Below are positions 9,701-17,141 of a stretch of 64,000 nucleotides of DNA, in pieces (position 1 is the first letter of the stretch; each line of letters opens with the position of its first letter). A program made the position numbers and the translations under genes. Source of the stretch: Vreelandella piezotolerans (GTDB lineage: Bacteria > Pseudomonadota > Gammaproteobacteria > Pseudomonadales > Halomonadaceae); assembly GCF_012427705.1 (NCBI RefSeq), contig NZ_CP048602.1, forward strand, positions 3,472,001 to 3,536,000, in the 5' to 3' direction. The notes under the pieces were generated by a model, which saw only the letters and a list, made by a program, of their open reading frames with translations, did no database searches and was not told the origin of the DNA.

Positions 9701-9774
9701 GACAGCCCCGAGACGACGAGCAAACCGAGTATGAGCGCCAGCAGGCGGCGATTGAACAGCCACTCAATGCGCAT
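6721..9774 (-). CDS. RND-family efflux permease
   Basis: A 1017-residue inner-membrane proton-driven exporter of the AcrB/MexB superfamily: a first transmembrane helix near 10-28, a large periplasmic loop, a helix bundle from about 335, a second loop, then a second bundle to the end. I place the start at ATG 9774 (MRIEWLF) because GAGG lies 9 bases upstream and the longer frames have no site. In AcrB the proton relay is D407, D408 and K940. Here the first is D400 (GLMVDNAIV), the second is N401, and the lysine position in the GVAINATIII segment appears to be isoleucine. It overlaps the adaptor gene by 11 bp. Substrate unknown; no outer-membrane channel gene is adjacent. Confidence 0.9.
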   Translation of the reverse strand: MRIEWLFNRRLLALILGLLVVSGLSAIQTLPRAEDPHLVARMATVLAPFPGATPEQIEALVARPIEDELRTISEIHVLESTSRQGIALLSVELGDEVTDVTPVWSRVRDKLGDVAPSLPEGVQTPELLDDRGYAFSLVAALRWTLDTPPSPPVMERYAERLEDAFRQVAGTEYTHRFGVAGEQVEVVVDPMELNALGLSVGQLAATIEASDGRRTAGEVVTQGHRLTVGLSGEFDALDRLREINVTTRQGQSVKLGEIAELRRGVQDPPNAVALLDGERAVYVGARMAPGQRIDLWVARAQERLADFADELPVGLAVEEVFEQASYTNQRLSDVALSLLMGLVLVVAILFLTMGWRSALTVGLAIPATALLTLALFRPLGMEIHQMSIIGIIVALGLMVDNAIVMTNALRERFLQGDSALAATRDALRHLAVPLLASTLTTILAFMPIVLMPGPAGEFVGPLAMAVMVALVSSYLVSLFLVPALSPMLLAKVAAKPPAPRDHSLKRAFRGTVRSALRHPVAAMVITLCVPVGGIALMPTLDVAFFPPADRDQFHIEVRLPAASSIAQTQALAHEVEHMVREVPGVLRVSAFIGESAPMMYYNVLTNEDNNPAFLHLIVDTESLDVTNRQVPPLQQALDRRFPQAQSVVRKYEQGPPFKAPIELRVYGNDLNVLSSLGLELAGLMHQLPQVTHVRAGMQQDLPRLMLDIDQTALNNVGLSPQNLAEQVGAALSGQPAGVLLEDTQQLPVRVRYADDWRTDAEQLAALRLVSEHASEGLPLAAVADSGLVPSWSVITRRNAERVQLVQGYLVADALPAISMAQLETKLQAAIDSGEIRLPPGYRIETGGEAAERDEAVSQLLASVVLLVIAMLATVVLAFNSFRRAAIVFIAGAQAMGMGIVALLLSGHAFGFVIIVGIMGLVGVAINATIIIIAAFDDDPAARQGDSEAMLAVISGPTSRHIVSTTITTFAGLIPLMVAAGGLWPPFAQTVGFGLLLATLVSFFFTPALYRLWVARAA

Positions 9775-10918
9775 GGGCGACATCCTCACTGAGCGTGACC
9801 TGCTGCCCTGGCGTAATGCGGTGAGTACCACTGCGGATCAGGTGCATGCCGGGCGCCAAGGTGCCGCGCACGAAGGCGCTATCTCCTTCGGTATGCAGTA
9901 GCTCGACGCTGGCTTGCGCCACCCGGTAGCGCTCGTCTTCATCCGGTTCGGCAATCAAGACGTTCCACAGGCCACGGTCGGCCGCACGCAGCGCCGCTAG
10001 CGGCACCCAGTAACCGCGCGCCGGTTCGCTGATCGAGTAATCCAGTTCGGCCAAGTCGCCTGGCACGGCGCGATGGTCGCCCGTCATCGCCACGACCAGG
10101 GTCTGTGTACGACTATCACCATCCACTTGAGGCAACCGCGCCCGTACTTGGCCCGCGATCGTTTGCCCGTTCACCTGCAGCGTCACGGACTCGCCTACGG
10201 TAAACGTCGCCGCGAGACGCGCGGGTAGCCCGAGATGAGCCTCTAACTGACGCGTGTCGATCAAATCGAACGCCGTCGTACCGCTACTCACAAGGCTACC
10301 AACATCGATGTAGCGCTCGACCACCCGGCCAGCAAACGGCGCTTTGAGCATGCTGTCTTCTAGATCGGCCGTCAGACTATCGCGCTCGGCGGCCAGGGCA
10401 GAGAGGCGCGCCTGCAGGGTCAAACGGTCAGTGCGGGCCTGATCGAGCGCCGTGCGACTCGCAAAGTTGCTCTGGTTCAATTGCGCTTCTCGCTCTTCCT
10501 GACGCTGGGCTAGCGCGAGACTGGCACGGGCCTCTTCGCTTCGCGCCGCTACTTCGGCCAGGCGGCTCTCCAGTCGCCGGGTATCGAGACTCGCCAGCAC
10601 GTCGCCCTGCTCCACGGCATCTCCTCGGTCGGCTAACAGGGATTCCACCCGCCCGGCCGGTTCGAAGGCCAACGACACCGACTGGCGCGCCACCACACGC
10701 CCGGTCAATCGCACCTCACGGGTAAGCGTTTCGGCTTGTTCGAGCGGCAGCGTGGTGACTTGGAGCAAGGCGTTATCCGCCCCCTGCTGCCGAGCCTGCT
10801 GGGCGCTGCTGTGCTGGCTGCTTACCAGGGCCACCACGACCAGCGTCGCACCGATCATCGACAGGGCTGCCAGCGCCCCCCGCAGCCGGTGTCCCCAAGA
10901 AGTCTTTGACGTGCCCAT
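9764..10918 (-). CDS. RND efflux periplasmic adaptor (membrane fusion protein)
   Basis: A 384-residue periplasmic adaptor that would link the RND permease to an outer-membrane channel. The N-terminus has a signal-anchor (about 15-34). Next come a split biotinyl-lipoyl domain (VARQSVSLAFEPAGRVESL at 76 onward, and APFAGRVVERY near 193), an alpha-helical hairpin rich in Ala, Glu, Gln and Arg between them (about 120-185), and beta-barrel and membrane-proximal domains to the end. There is no lipobox cysteine. It is the first gene of the two-gene operon, divergent from the TetR gene. Confidence 0.9.
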   Translation of the reverse strand: MGTSKTSWGHRLRGALAALSMIGATLVVVALVSSQHSSAQQARQQGADNALLQVTTLPLEQAETLTREVRLTGRVVARQSVSLAFEPAGRVESLLADRGDAVEQGDVLASLDTRRLESRLAEVAARSEEARASLALAQRQEEREAQLNQSNFASRTALDQARTDRLTLQARLSALAAERDSLTADLEDSMLKAPFAGRVVERYIDVGSLVSSGTTAFDLIDTRQLEAHLGLPARLAATFTVGESVTLQVNGQTIAGQVRARLPQVDGDSRTQTLVVAMTGDHRAVPGDLAELDYSISEPARGYWVPLAALRAADRGLWNVLIAEPDEDERYRVAQASVELLHTEGDSAFVRGTLAPGMHLIRSGTHRITPGQQVTLSEDVAHAH

Positions 10919-10941
10919 GTTGGCCTCGAAATGGTTTATTC

Positions 10942-10985
10942 TTGAACGGTAGCGTTTACTATAATATGTGTACGCTTCCGTTCAA
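10942..10985. promoter_or_regulatory. TetR-family operator overlapping divergent promoters
   Basis: An inverted repeat has 14-bp arms, TTGAACGGTAGCGT (10942-10955) and ACGCTTCCGTTCAA (10972-10985), with one mismatch and a 16-bp AT-rich spacer. Each outer end begins TTGAAC, a reasonable -35. On the minus strand TTGAAC is followed after 16 bases by TATAGT, and the spacer holds TATAAT on the plus strand. Binding here would shut both the pump operon and the regulator. Confidence 0.8.
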
Positions 10986-11017
10986 TAACTATTTTTTAAT
11001 AGGCATGGGTTTATTGC

Positions 11018-11677
11018 ATGACAGACGCTCAACCGCCGTTATCCGACCCCAAACGCAGCGTCGGCCGCCCGAAGGACATGGCCAAACGCAATGCGATGAT
11101 GGACGCCGCGGCGTGCCTATTTTTTCGTAACGGTTTGGAAGCCGTGACCATGGAGGCAGTGGCTCGCGAGGCAGGCGTTTCCAAAGTGACGGTGTATGGG
11201 CACTTTGCGTCGAAAGAAGCCCTATTTGGCAGTGTCATTCGTCGCGAAACCGCGACGATTCGGCAGGGATTATCACAGCTTCCCGATACCCACGACGCGG
11301 TGCGCCAATCGCTGATCGATGTGGGGGTGAGCATGGTCCGCTTCTTACTAGAACCCCATGTGCTGGCGGTCGAGCGTGTGATGAGCCATCAGGGTGAGCA
11401 ACACCCCAAGCTGCTGCTGGCGTTTTTCGAGGCAGGTCCCTGGGCCATGCTCCAGTGGCTGCAAGAGAAGCTGGAAGGGTTGGCCAGCGCAGGCCACCTG
11501 AGCCTCCCCGACCCAGAGCGCGCCGCCGACCAGTTATGCAGTATGTGGCAAGGCATGCTGACCAAGGAGGTCCGCATGGGCGTGCGCCCACCGCCTACCG
11601 AAGAGGAACTACAGCGCCAGATCACTAGCGCTGTGGATGTGTTTTTGGCGGCGTATGCCGTGTCTAAGCCTGCTTGA
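11018..11677 (+). CDS. TetR/AcrR-family transcriptional repressor of the RND pump
   Basis: A 219-residue regulator with an N-terminal TetR helix-turn-helix (about 22-66; key stretch VTMEAVAREAGVSKVTVYGHF) preceded by a basic arm GRPKDMAKR, and a ligand-binding C-terminal half (about 80-205). It is divergent from the adaptor-permease operon, and a matching inverted repeat lies in the 99-bp gap, so local repression of the pump and itself is the likely role. The inducer is not predictable. Confidence 0.9.
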   Translation: MTDAQPPLSDPKRSVGRPKDMAKRNAMMDAAACLFFRNGLEAVTMEAVAREAGVSKVTVYGHFASKEALFGSVIRRETATIRQGLSQLPDTHDAVRQSLIDVGVSMVRFLLEPHVLAVERVMSHQGEQHPKLLLAFFEAGPWAMLQWLQEKLEGLASAGHLSLPDPERAADQLCSMWQGMLTKEVRMGVRPPPTEEELQRQITSAVDVFLAAYAVSKPA

Positions 11678-11692
11678 TGACCCATGTGACGG

Positions 11693-12565
11693 CTAGCGGC
11701 GCTCTAATACGCCAATCACTTCCGGTATGGAGAGCTGCTGCTCATCTATGGATCGATATAAATCCCGCACTGCGGCCGCAATGCTCCCCTCAAGCCCCAG
11801 ATCGTGGGTCATGGTGTGGTAATAGCCTAAATCTTTACTGGCATTCGCCACGCTAAATCGAAAACCCGAAGGATCGTCGTTGGCAATGTAGGGGCGTAGA
11901 CGCTCCAGCACCACGCCCCCCCCGCCGCCAGCTCCCAAGACTTCCAGCAGCGCATCGGCACTAATGCCCGCTTTTCGGGAGGCCGCCGTGGCCTCCGCCA
12001 ACACGGCGGAAAAGCCCAATGACACAAAGTTATGCAGCAGTTTCAGCGTATGACCCGATCCCACCTCACCGGCATGAGCAATGTTCTCTGCAAACGCTTC
12101 CAGTAATGGGCGCATGTCGTCGAACAGCGCTTTGGATGCGCCCACAATGAGGTTCAGCCGCCCTTCTGCTGCCTCCTTGGGCGTACGTGTCATCGCAGCG
12201 TCCATGAAGCGCCCGCCCGCCTTTACCACTCTGGCCGCTACCTGGGCAGTAGAGCTGGGCAAAGCGGTGGAGCAGTCCACCACCACGCTATTAGGCTTCA
12301 AGCCTTCTAATACGCCGTTGGGCTCGAACAGCACGGCCTCAACTTGCGGCGAGCCAGTGACACATAGGATGACGATATCGGCTTGCTGAGCCACCTCTTG
12401 CCCAGTAGTGAGAGGACGTCCCCCTGCGGCAATAAGATCCTCCACAGGCTGGTTGCCCACATGCTCCAAAAAATGTACCTGATGGCCTGCCCGCAACAAA
12501 CTGCTGGCAATGCCGTGGCCCATTAACCCAACACCGATAAGGCCTACCTGCCGTACATGGGTCAT
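11693..12565 (-). CDS. Beta-hydroxyacid dehydrogenase, 3-hydroxyisobutyrate dehydrogenase family, with an Arg-containing substrate motif
   Basis: A 290-residue NAD(P)-dependent short-chain hydroxyacid dehydrogenase. The Rossmann motif is GLIGVGLMGHGIA (8-20) and the catalytic lysine is K175 in GHTLKLLHNF. The substrate loop that usually reads SGG is TRT here (126-128 in DAAMTRTPKEA). An arginine at this place is known in YihU, the sulfolactaldehyde reductase, and in related enzymes for anionic substrates, so an acidic aldehyde or hydroxyacid is likely. It is the last gene of the long tetronate/TRAP operon, 26 bp after the aldehyde dehydrogenase. It is clearly different from LtnD in the same operon, which keeps SGG. 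Confidence 0.82.
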   Translation of the reverse strand: MTHVRQVGLIGVGLMGHGIASSLLRAGHQVHFLEHVGNQPVEDLIAAGGRPLTTGQEVAQQADIVILCVTGSPQVEAVLFEPNGVLEGLKPNSVVVDCSTALPSSTAQVAARVVKAGGRFMDAAMTRTPKEAAEGRLNLIVGASKALFDDMRPLLEAFAENIAHAGEVGSGHTLKLLHNFVSLGFSAVLAEATAASRKAGISADALLEVLGAGGGGGVVLERLRPYIANDDPSGFRFSVANASKDLGYYHTMTHDLGLEGSIAAAVRDLYRSIDEQQLSIPEVIGVLERR

Positions 12566-12591
12566 CTTTTTCTCCTGGTCGGCAATGATGC

Positions 12592-14049
12592 TTAGTGTTT
12601 GATGGCGACTGTTTTGATACGCGTGTAGCTGCGCAAACCCTCAAAACCTTTTTCACGGCCATGGCCTGAGCGCCCCACTCCACCAAACGGCAGCTCCACA
12701 CCGCCAGCAGCCCCATAGTTATTGATAAACACCTGGCCGCTGCGAATGCCCTTCGCTAGACGCAGCTGCCGACCGCCATCGCGGGTCCACACACCCGCAC
12801 ACAACCCGAAATCGGTGGCATTGGCGAGCCTCAGCGCATGCGCCTCATCGTCAAAGACCTGCACCACCAGTACGGGCCCAAACAGCTCTTCACGCAGCAC
12901 TTCATGGCCATCGGGAATGTTGGTCAGCAGCTGCGGGAGCACGAAGTGGCCACCGGAAGGGGCGCTTGGCGCCAGCTGACCTATCCCAGCAACACGGATA
13001 CCGTCCGCTTCTGCTGCGGCTAAACGCGACGCCAACTTGGCCTTTTGACGAGCGTTGATCAGCGGCCCGCAGTCGGCATCGGCTTCACCTGCATCACAGC
13101 GCAGCGCCGCAAAGCGTTGGCAAAGATCCTCGATCACACGGTCGGCGATGTCTCGCTGCACCAGCAAACGGCTGCCTGCCGAACAGGTTTGCCCAGCATT
13201 TTGCACAATGCCGCGCACAATCGCGGGCAGCGCTGCATCCAGGTCCGCATCGGCAAACACCACTTGGGGCGATTTGCCGCCTAATTCCAGCGTGACCGGC
13301 ACGTGATGCACGGCAGCCGCCTGGGCCACCTGAGTACCGGTTTCCGGCGAGCCGGTAAACGACAGATGGTCGATCTGAGGATGCGCTGCCAGCGCCGCAC
13401 CCGCCTCGCGACCTAGTCCCGGTACCACGTTCAGGACACCCGCTGGCAACCCTTGAGCGGCGGCCAGCTCCACTAATCCCAACACGCTGAGGCAGGCATC
13501 TTCTGCGGGTTTCAGCACCACCGTATTGCCTGCGGCAAGCGCTGCGGCCACGCAGCGCCCAAAGATTTGCGAGGGGTAGTTCCAGGGAATGATTTGCGCG
13601 CACACGCCGTAAGGCTCGCGCAGGGTCATCACGGCAAAGTCATTTTCGAACGGAATGGTTTCACCGTGTAGCTTATCCGCCGCACCGCCATAAAAACGGA
13701 AGTAGCGGGCGCAGGCGGCAATATCGCCCTGCGCTTGGGTCATTGGCTTCCCGGTATCGGCGCACTCAAGATGAGCTAGGCGCGCGTGATTGGCTTCTAT
13801 CGCATCAGCAAACCGCAACAGCCACAGGCTGCGCTGGCGGGCCGACCAACTGGCCCACTCACCTAACTGGCCTGAAAAAGCTAAGCGAGCCGCCTGAACC
13901 GCAGCGTCTACCTCGCCTTGCTGGCTACGTGCGATGCGGGCTAGCGGCTCTCCTGTGGCGGGGGCTTCAACGGCTAACGTGTCGGCGGTATCGACCCACT
14001 CACCACCAATAAACGCCTGCGCTGGCGGTAACGTTGTGTTCAATGACAT
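12592..14049 (-). CDS. NAD(P)-dependent aldehyde dehydrogenase
   Basis: A 485-residue ALDH-superfamily enzyme that oxidises an aldehyde to the acid. Catalytic residues are visible: N157 in IPWNYPS, E255 in LELGGKSP and C289 in NAGQTCSAG. Length and motifs fit the betaine-aldehyde/succinate-semialdehyde dehydrogenase range, but the substrate cannot be fixed. It lies between the TRAP permease gene (90-bp gap) and the beta-hydroxyacid dehydrogenase gene on the same strand. An aldehyde step is not required by the known tetronate routes, so this pair may serve a side substrate or an additional ligand of the TRAP transporter. Confidence 0.88.
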   Translation of the reverse strand: MSLNTTLPPAQAFIGGEWVDTADTLAVEAPATGEPLARIARSQQGEVDAAVQAARLAFSGQLGEWASWSARQRSLWLLRFADAIEANHARLAHLECADTGKPMTQAQGDIAACARYFRFYGGAADKLHGETIPFENDFAVMTLREPYGVCAQIIPWNYPSQIFGRCVAAALAAGNTVVLKPAEDACLSVLGLVELAAAQGLPAGVLNVVPGLGREAGAALAAHPQIDHLSFTGSPETGTQVAQAAAVHHVPVTLELGGKSPQVVFADADLDAALPAIVRGIVQNAGQTCSAGSRLLVQRDIADRVIEDLCQRFAALRCDAGEADADCGPLINARQKAKLASRLAAAEADGIRVAGIGQLAPSAPSGGHFVLPQLLTNIPDGHEVLREELFGPVLVVQVFDDEAHALRLANATDFGLCAGVWTRDGGRQLRLAKGIRSGQVFINNYGAAGGVELPFGGVGRSGHGREKGFEGLRSYTRIKTVAIKH

Positions 14050-14139
14050 TCAGCACTCCATTATTGTGATTATTATGTATGAACGATGCCTGCGCTAACG
14101 CCACAAGCACCTATCGGTTAAAACACTCGCTACAAAGCA

Positions 14140-15417
14140 CTAGCCGTAAAACAGCGTTACTAACCCCATCGAAATCCACGGCATGTAGGTAATCGCCATC
14201 AAGCACGCCAGCACGACGAGTACAAAGCGCACTAGCCATGGCAGCATTTGATCAATCGAGATTTTGGCAACGGCACAGGCGGCAAACAGGTTCACCCCGA
14301 GCGGTGGCGTAATCATGCCCAGCGCTAAGTTCACCACCATCACTAGGCCAAAGTGAACCGGATGAATACCAAACTGAATCGCGATCGGCGTGAGGATCGG
14401 GGCCAGTACTAAAATGGCCGCCGATGTTTCAATAAACATGCCGACAATCAGCAGCAGCGCATTCACGACCAGCAAGAACATCATAGGGCTTTCAATGGTG
14501 TTGGTCACCAGCGTGGCAATTTGCGCCGGTAAGCCTGTGCGGCTTAACAAAAAGCTGAACAGCGCGGCAGAGGCAATAATCAGCATCACCGCCGCCGTTG
14601 AGATCACGCTTTGACGTAAGATGGGTAATAGGTCAGCCAGTTTTAACTCGCGGTAATAGAACCCACCTGCGAACAGCGCAAAAAACACCGCCACGGCCGA
14701 GGCTTCGGTGGGCGTAAAAACTCCCCCGTAAATCCCGCCGATCACCACCACCGGCATCAGCAGCGCCACCCAGGCACGCTTGAGCGAAATCATAAAACCG
14801 GTGCTGTCTTTGTAATCGTCTTTACCGTAGCCACGCACTTTGCAGAATAGGAAAAGAAAAAGGATGAGCGCAGAGCCAATCAAAATTCCCGGGCCAATAC
14901 CGGCTAGAAATAGCTGCCCGATGGAGGTATCGGTGCTCACGCCATACAGAATCAGCGGAATGGAAGGTGGAATGAGTACGCCCAGCTCCGCCGAGGAGGC
15001 CTGGATAGAGGCGGCTAACGGCTTGGGATAGCCATGTTTCACCATCGCAGGAATCAAAATGGCCCCAATGGCAAAGGTAGTGGCCACGCTGGAGCCAGAC
15101 ACGGCGGCAAACATCATGCAGGTGAGTACGCAGGACATGGCAAGACCGCCCTGAACGCGGCCAACGATGGATTTAGCAAGGTCCACCAAACGCTGTGAAA
15201 TGCCCCCGGCGGCCATTAAATTACCCGCCAAAATAAAGAACGGTATCGCCATCAGCGGAAACTTATCGATCCCGATAAACATCTGCTGTGGGACGAGCAG
15301 CAGGGGCAGACGCGTAAAGAACTCGATGCCGATGATGGATGCCAGTACGATCGAAATGGCGATCGGCACGCCAAAGGTAAAGAGCACGATCAGCGACAGA
15401 CCAATCACCATATTCAT
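14140..15417 (-). CDS. dctM: TRAP transporter large permease, DctM type (tetronate operon)
   Basis: A 425-residue very hydrophobic protein of about 12 membrane segments, the ion-coupled translocation subunit of a tripartite ATP-independent periplasmic transporter. The family-typical GNLMAAGGISQRLVDLAKSIVG and AELGVLIPPSIPLILYG regions are present, as is GMITPPLGVNLF near the C-terminus. It overlaps the small permease gene by 4 bp (ATGA type), so the two are translationally coupled. Its position in the tetronate operon suggests uptake of L-threonate, D-erythronate or both. Confidence 0.92.
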   Translation of the reverse strand: MNMVIGLSLIVLFTFGVPIAISIVLASIIGIEFFTRLPLLLVPQQMFIGIDKFPLMAIPFFILAGNLMAAGGISQRLVDLAKSIVGRVQGGLAMSCVLTCMMFAAVSGSSVATTFAIGAILIPAMVKHGYPKPLAASIQASSAELGVLIPPSIPLILYGVSTDTSIGQLFLAGIGPGILIGSALILFLFLFCKVRGYGKDDYKDSTGFMISLKRAWVALLMPVVVIGGIYGGVFTPTEASAVAVFFALFAGGFYYRELKLADLLPILRQSVISTAAVMLIIASAALFSFLLSRTGLPAQIATLVTNTIESPMMFLLVVNALLLIVGMFIETSAAILVLAPILTPIAIQFGIHPVHFGLVMVVNLALGMITPPLGVNLFAACAVAKISIDQMLPWLVRFVLVVLACLMAITYMPWISMGLVTLFYG

Positions 15418-15971
15418 GAGGACGCTCCTTCTCTGGCAGACGATGAAGACGTCGGTTCCTCGCTCATCACTTCGCTGTTTTCTGGCCCTACCTTTTCGCG
15501 GCCACTGAGCTGCGAGGCTAAACGGGCAACCACTGACACCATCGCAAAGCCAGCGCCCACGGGAATCGCGGCATAGGCCCAGGACATGGAAATGTTCATG
15601 CCGGACATCACCTGGCTATTCACCCTCAGCGTCATTTGAATGCCGTAGTGCACTAACACGCCCAAGACCAACAGGCAGCACAGCACAATGGCCACTTCCA
15701 ACACCATGAGCAGACGCGCAGGCAGCCATTTATAGATGACCTCGACCGCCATCATATAGCCACCCCGAAACGTGGCGGCCGCGGCCATGAACACACACCA
15801 AATCATGGACGTGCGAGAAGCGACTTCGGTCCAGGTAGAGGGCGCATTGAACAAAAAACGGGTAAGCACCTGATAGAAGCTGAGCGTGACCGATATGACC
15901 AGCATCAACACAGCAATCATCAGGGCAATACGGGTTAACTGATGCTCTAAACGAAGCAAGACCGTTAACAT
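15414..15971 (-). CDS. dctQ: TRAP transporter small permease, DctQ type (tetronate operon)
   Basis: A 185-residue four-helix membrane subunit (segments about 12-32, 45-63, 84-106, 128-150), with the typical short membrane-associated W-T-E-V-A-S-R region after the first helix. The C-terminus is polar and Ser/Glu-rich. It forms the membrane complex with the DctM subunit encoded immediately downstream. It follows dctP after a gap containing a strong hairpin. Confidence 0.88.
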   Translation of the reverse strand: MLTVLLRLEHQLTRIALMIAVLMLVISVTLSFYQVLTRFLFNAPSTWTEVASRTSMIWCVFMAAAATFRGGYMMAVEVIYKWLPARLLMVLEVAIVLCCLLVLGVLVHYGIQMTLRVNSQVMSGMNISMSWAYAAIPVGAGFAMVSVVARLASQLSGREKVGPENSEVMSEEPTSSSSAREGASS

Positions 15972-15990
15972 AAAAGGTCACCGTGCCTAG

Positions 15991-16017
15991 GCGGCCCCTG
16001 GCATAGCCAGAGGCCGC
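15991..16017 (-). promoter_or_regulatory. Intercistronic hairpin between dctP and dctQ
   Basis: GCGGCC and CTGGC pair with GCCAG and GGCCGC across a short ATA loop, with one bulged mismatch. There is no U-run. Such a stem could raise binding-protein mRNA over permease mRNA by attenuation or 3'-end protection. Confidence 0.55.
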
Positions 16018-16030
16018 AGTGAAAAATGAC

Positions 16031-17029
16031 TTAACAGCTACCCGCTTTTTCACGAATGCGATCTAGCATGTCGCTGCCGTACTGCGAGGTGAAGATTTCG
16101 TAGGCGGGCTCCACTGCCTGCTGGAAGGGAGCAGGGTCAATATCGGTTTTCACCGTCATGCCGTTGGCTTCCAGCAGCGCAACCCCTTCCCGCTCAAGGC
16201 GCGATACTTCTTCACGAGTCGCGTCTACCGAGGCCGCCGCGGCCTGCATGAACCAGTCACGCTCTTCGTCGTTCAGGCCATCAAGCAGGATTGGTGACCC
16301 CAACACGATGGCAGGTGAGTACACGTGCCCGGTGAGGGAAAGGTAGTCCTGGACTTCCCAGAAGTTGGTGGCCACGATGACCGTAATCGGGTTTTCCTGG
16401 CCATCGACGGTGCCCTGCTGAAGTGCGGTAAACAGCTCTGGGAACGCCATCGGTGTGGGTCGTGCGCCCATTTGGCGGAACGCTTCTTGGTGTACCGCGT
16501 TCTCCATGGTGCGGACCCGTAACCCTTCCGTATCCGCTGGGCTGGCAATTTCGCGCTGGCTGTTGGTGAGGTGGCGGAAGCCGTTTTCAGACCACGCCAT
16601 ACCGACTAGGCCATGGTCGCTCATCTTCGCCAACAGCTCGTCACCAATGTCGCTATCCAGCACGCAACGAGCCTGGTCGTAGCTCTCAAACAGGAACGGT
16701 AAATCCAGCACGTAGGTTTCCGGTACGAAGTTACCCAGCGGGCCGCTAGAGGTAATCACCACGTCCACGGTGCCGATCTGCAGGCCTTCGATCATTTCAC
16801 GCTCACCGCCAAGTGAGCCGGAGGCGTGCTCGGTGACCGTAAAGGCGCCATCGGACAAACGCTCTAAGGTCTCTTTGAACGCCTCAGCACCCACCGAGTA
16901 GTGCGACGTGGAGGAGAGCGTGTGCCCCAGACTGATATTGGTGGCCGCCTGTGCTTGCAAAGCCATGCTGGCGGTCGTCAGGGCGCTGATAGCGGTTACG
17001 AGTGCGTGTAGAGTGAAGCGCTTGGTCAT
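16031..17029 (-). CDS. dctP: TRAP transporter substrate-binding protein, DctP type (tetronate operon)
   Basis: A 332-residue periplasmic binding protein. The start at ATG 17029 (MTKRFTLHA) has GAGGG upstream; a longer frame from 17125 lacks a site. The signal peptide is about residues 1-28, ending QAQA. The mature protein has DctP signatures such as ISLGHTLSSTSHYSVGAEAF, GLRVRTMENAVHQEAFRQMG (the region with the ligand-gripping arginine) and TALQQGTVDGQENP. Location next to denD suggests a four-carbon sugar acid ligand; TRAP binding proteins for such acids are known. Confidence 0.92.
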   Translation of the reverse strand: MTKRFTLHALVTAISALTTASMALQAQAATNISLGHTLSSTSHYSVGAEAFKETLERLSDGAFTVTEHASGSLGGEREMIEGLQIGTVDVVITSSGPLGNFVPETYVLDLPFLFESYDQARCVLDSDIGDELLAKMSDHGLVGMAWSENGFRHLTNSQREIASPADTEGLRVRTMENAVHQEAFRQMGARPTPMAFPELFTALQQGTVDGQENPITVIVATNFWEVQDYLSLTGHVYSPAIVLGSPILLDGLNDEERDWFMQAAAASVDATREEVSRLEREGVALLEANGMTVKTDIDPAPFQQAVEPAYEIFTSQYGSDMLDRIREKAGSC

Positions 17030-17070
17030 GATAAATCCCTCGTTATGTTGTTGTGAGGGTGAGTAGTGAA

Positions 17071-17088
17071 GGAGACGCGGGCGTCTCC
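17071..17088 (-). promoter_or_regulatory. Short hairpin between denD and dctP
   Basis: GGAGACG (17071-17077) pairs with CGTCTCC (17082-17088) around CGGG. It is in the 112-bp gap of the operon and has no U-run, so it may be an mRNA processing or attenuation element rather than a full terminator. Confidence 0.4.
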
Positions 17089-17141
17089 CTGTGGCGTTCT
17101 GCCCTATCGGCAGAGGAGTGAACACGAGACGTTATGTCCGT

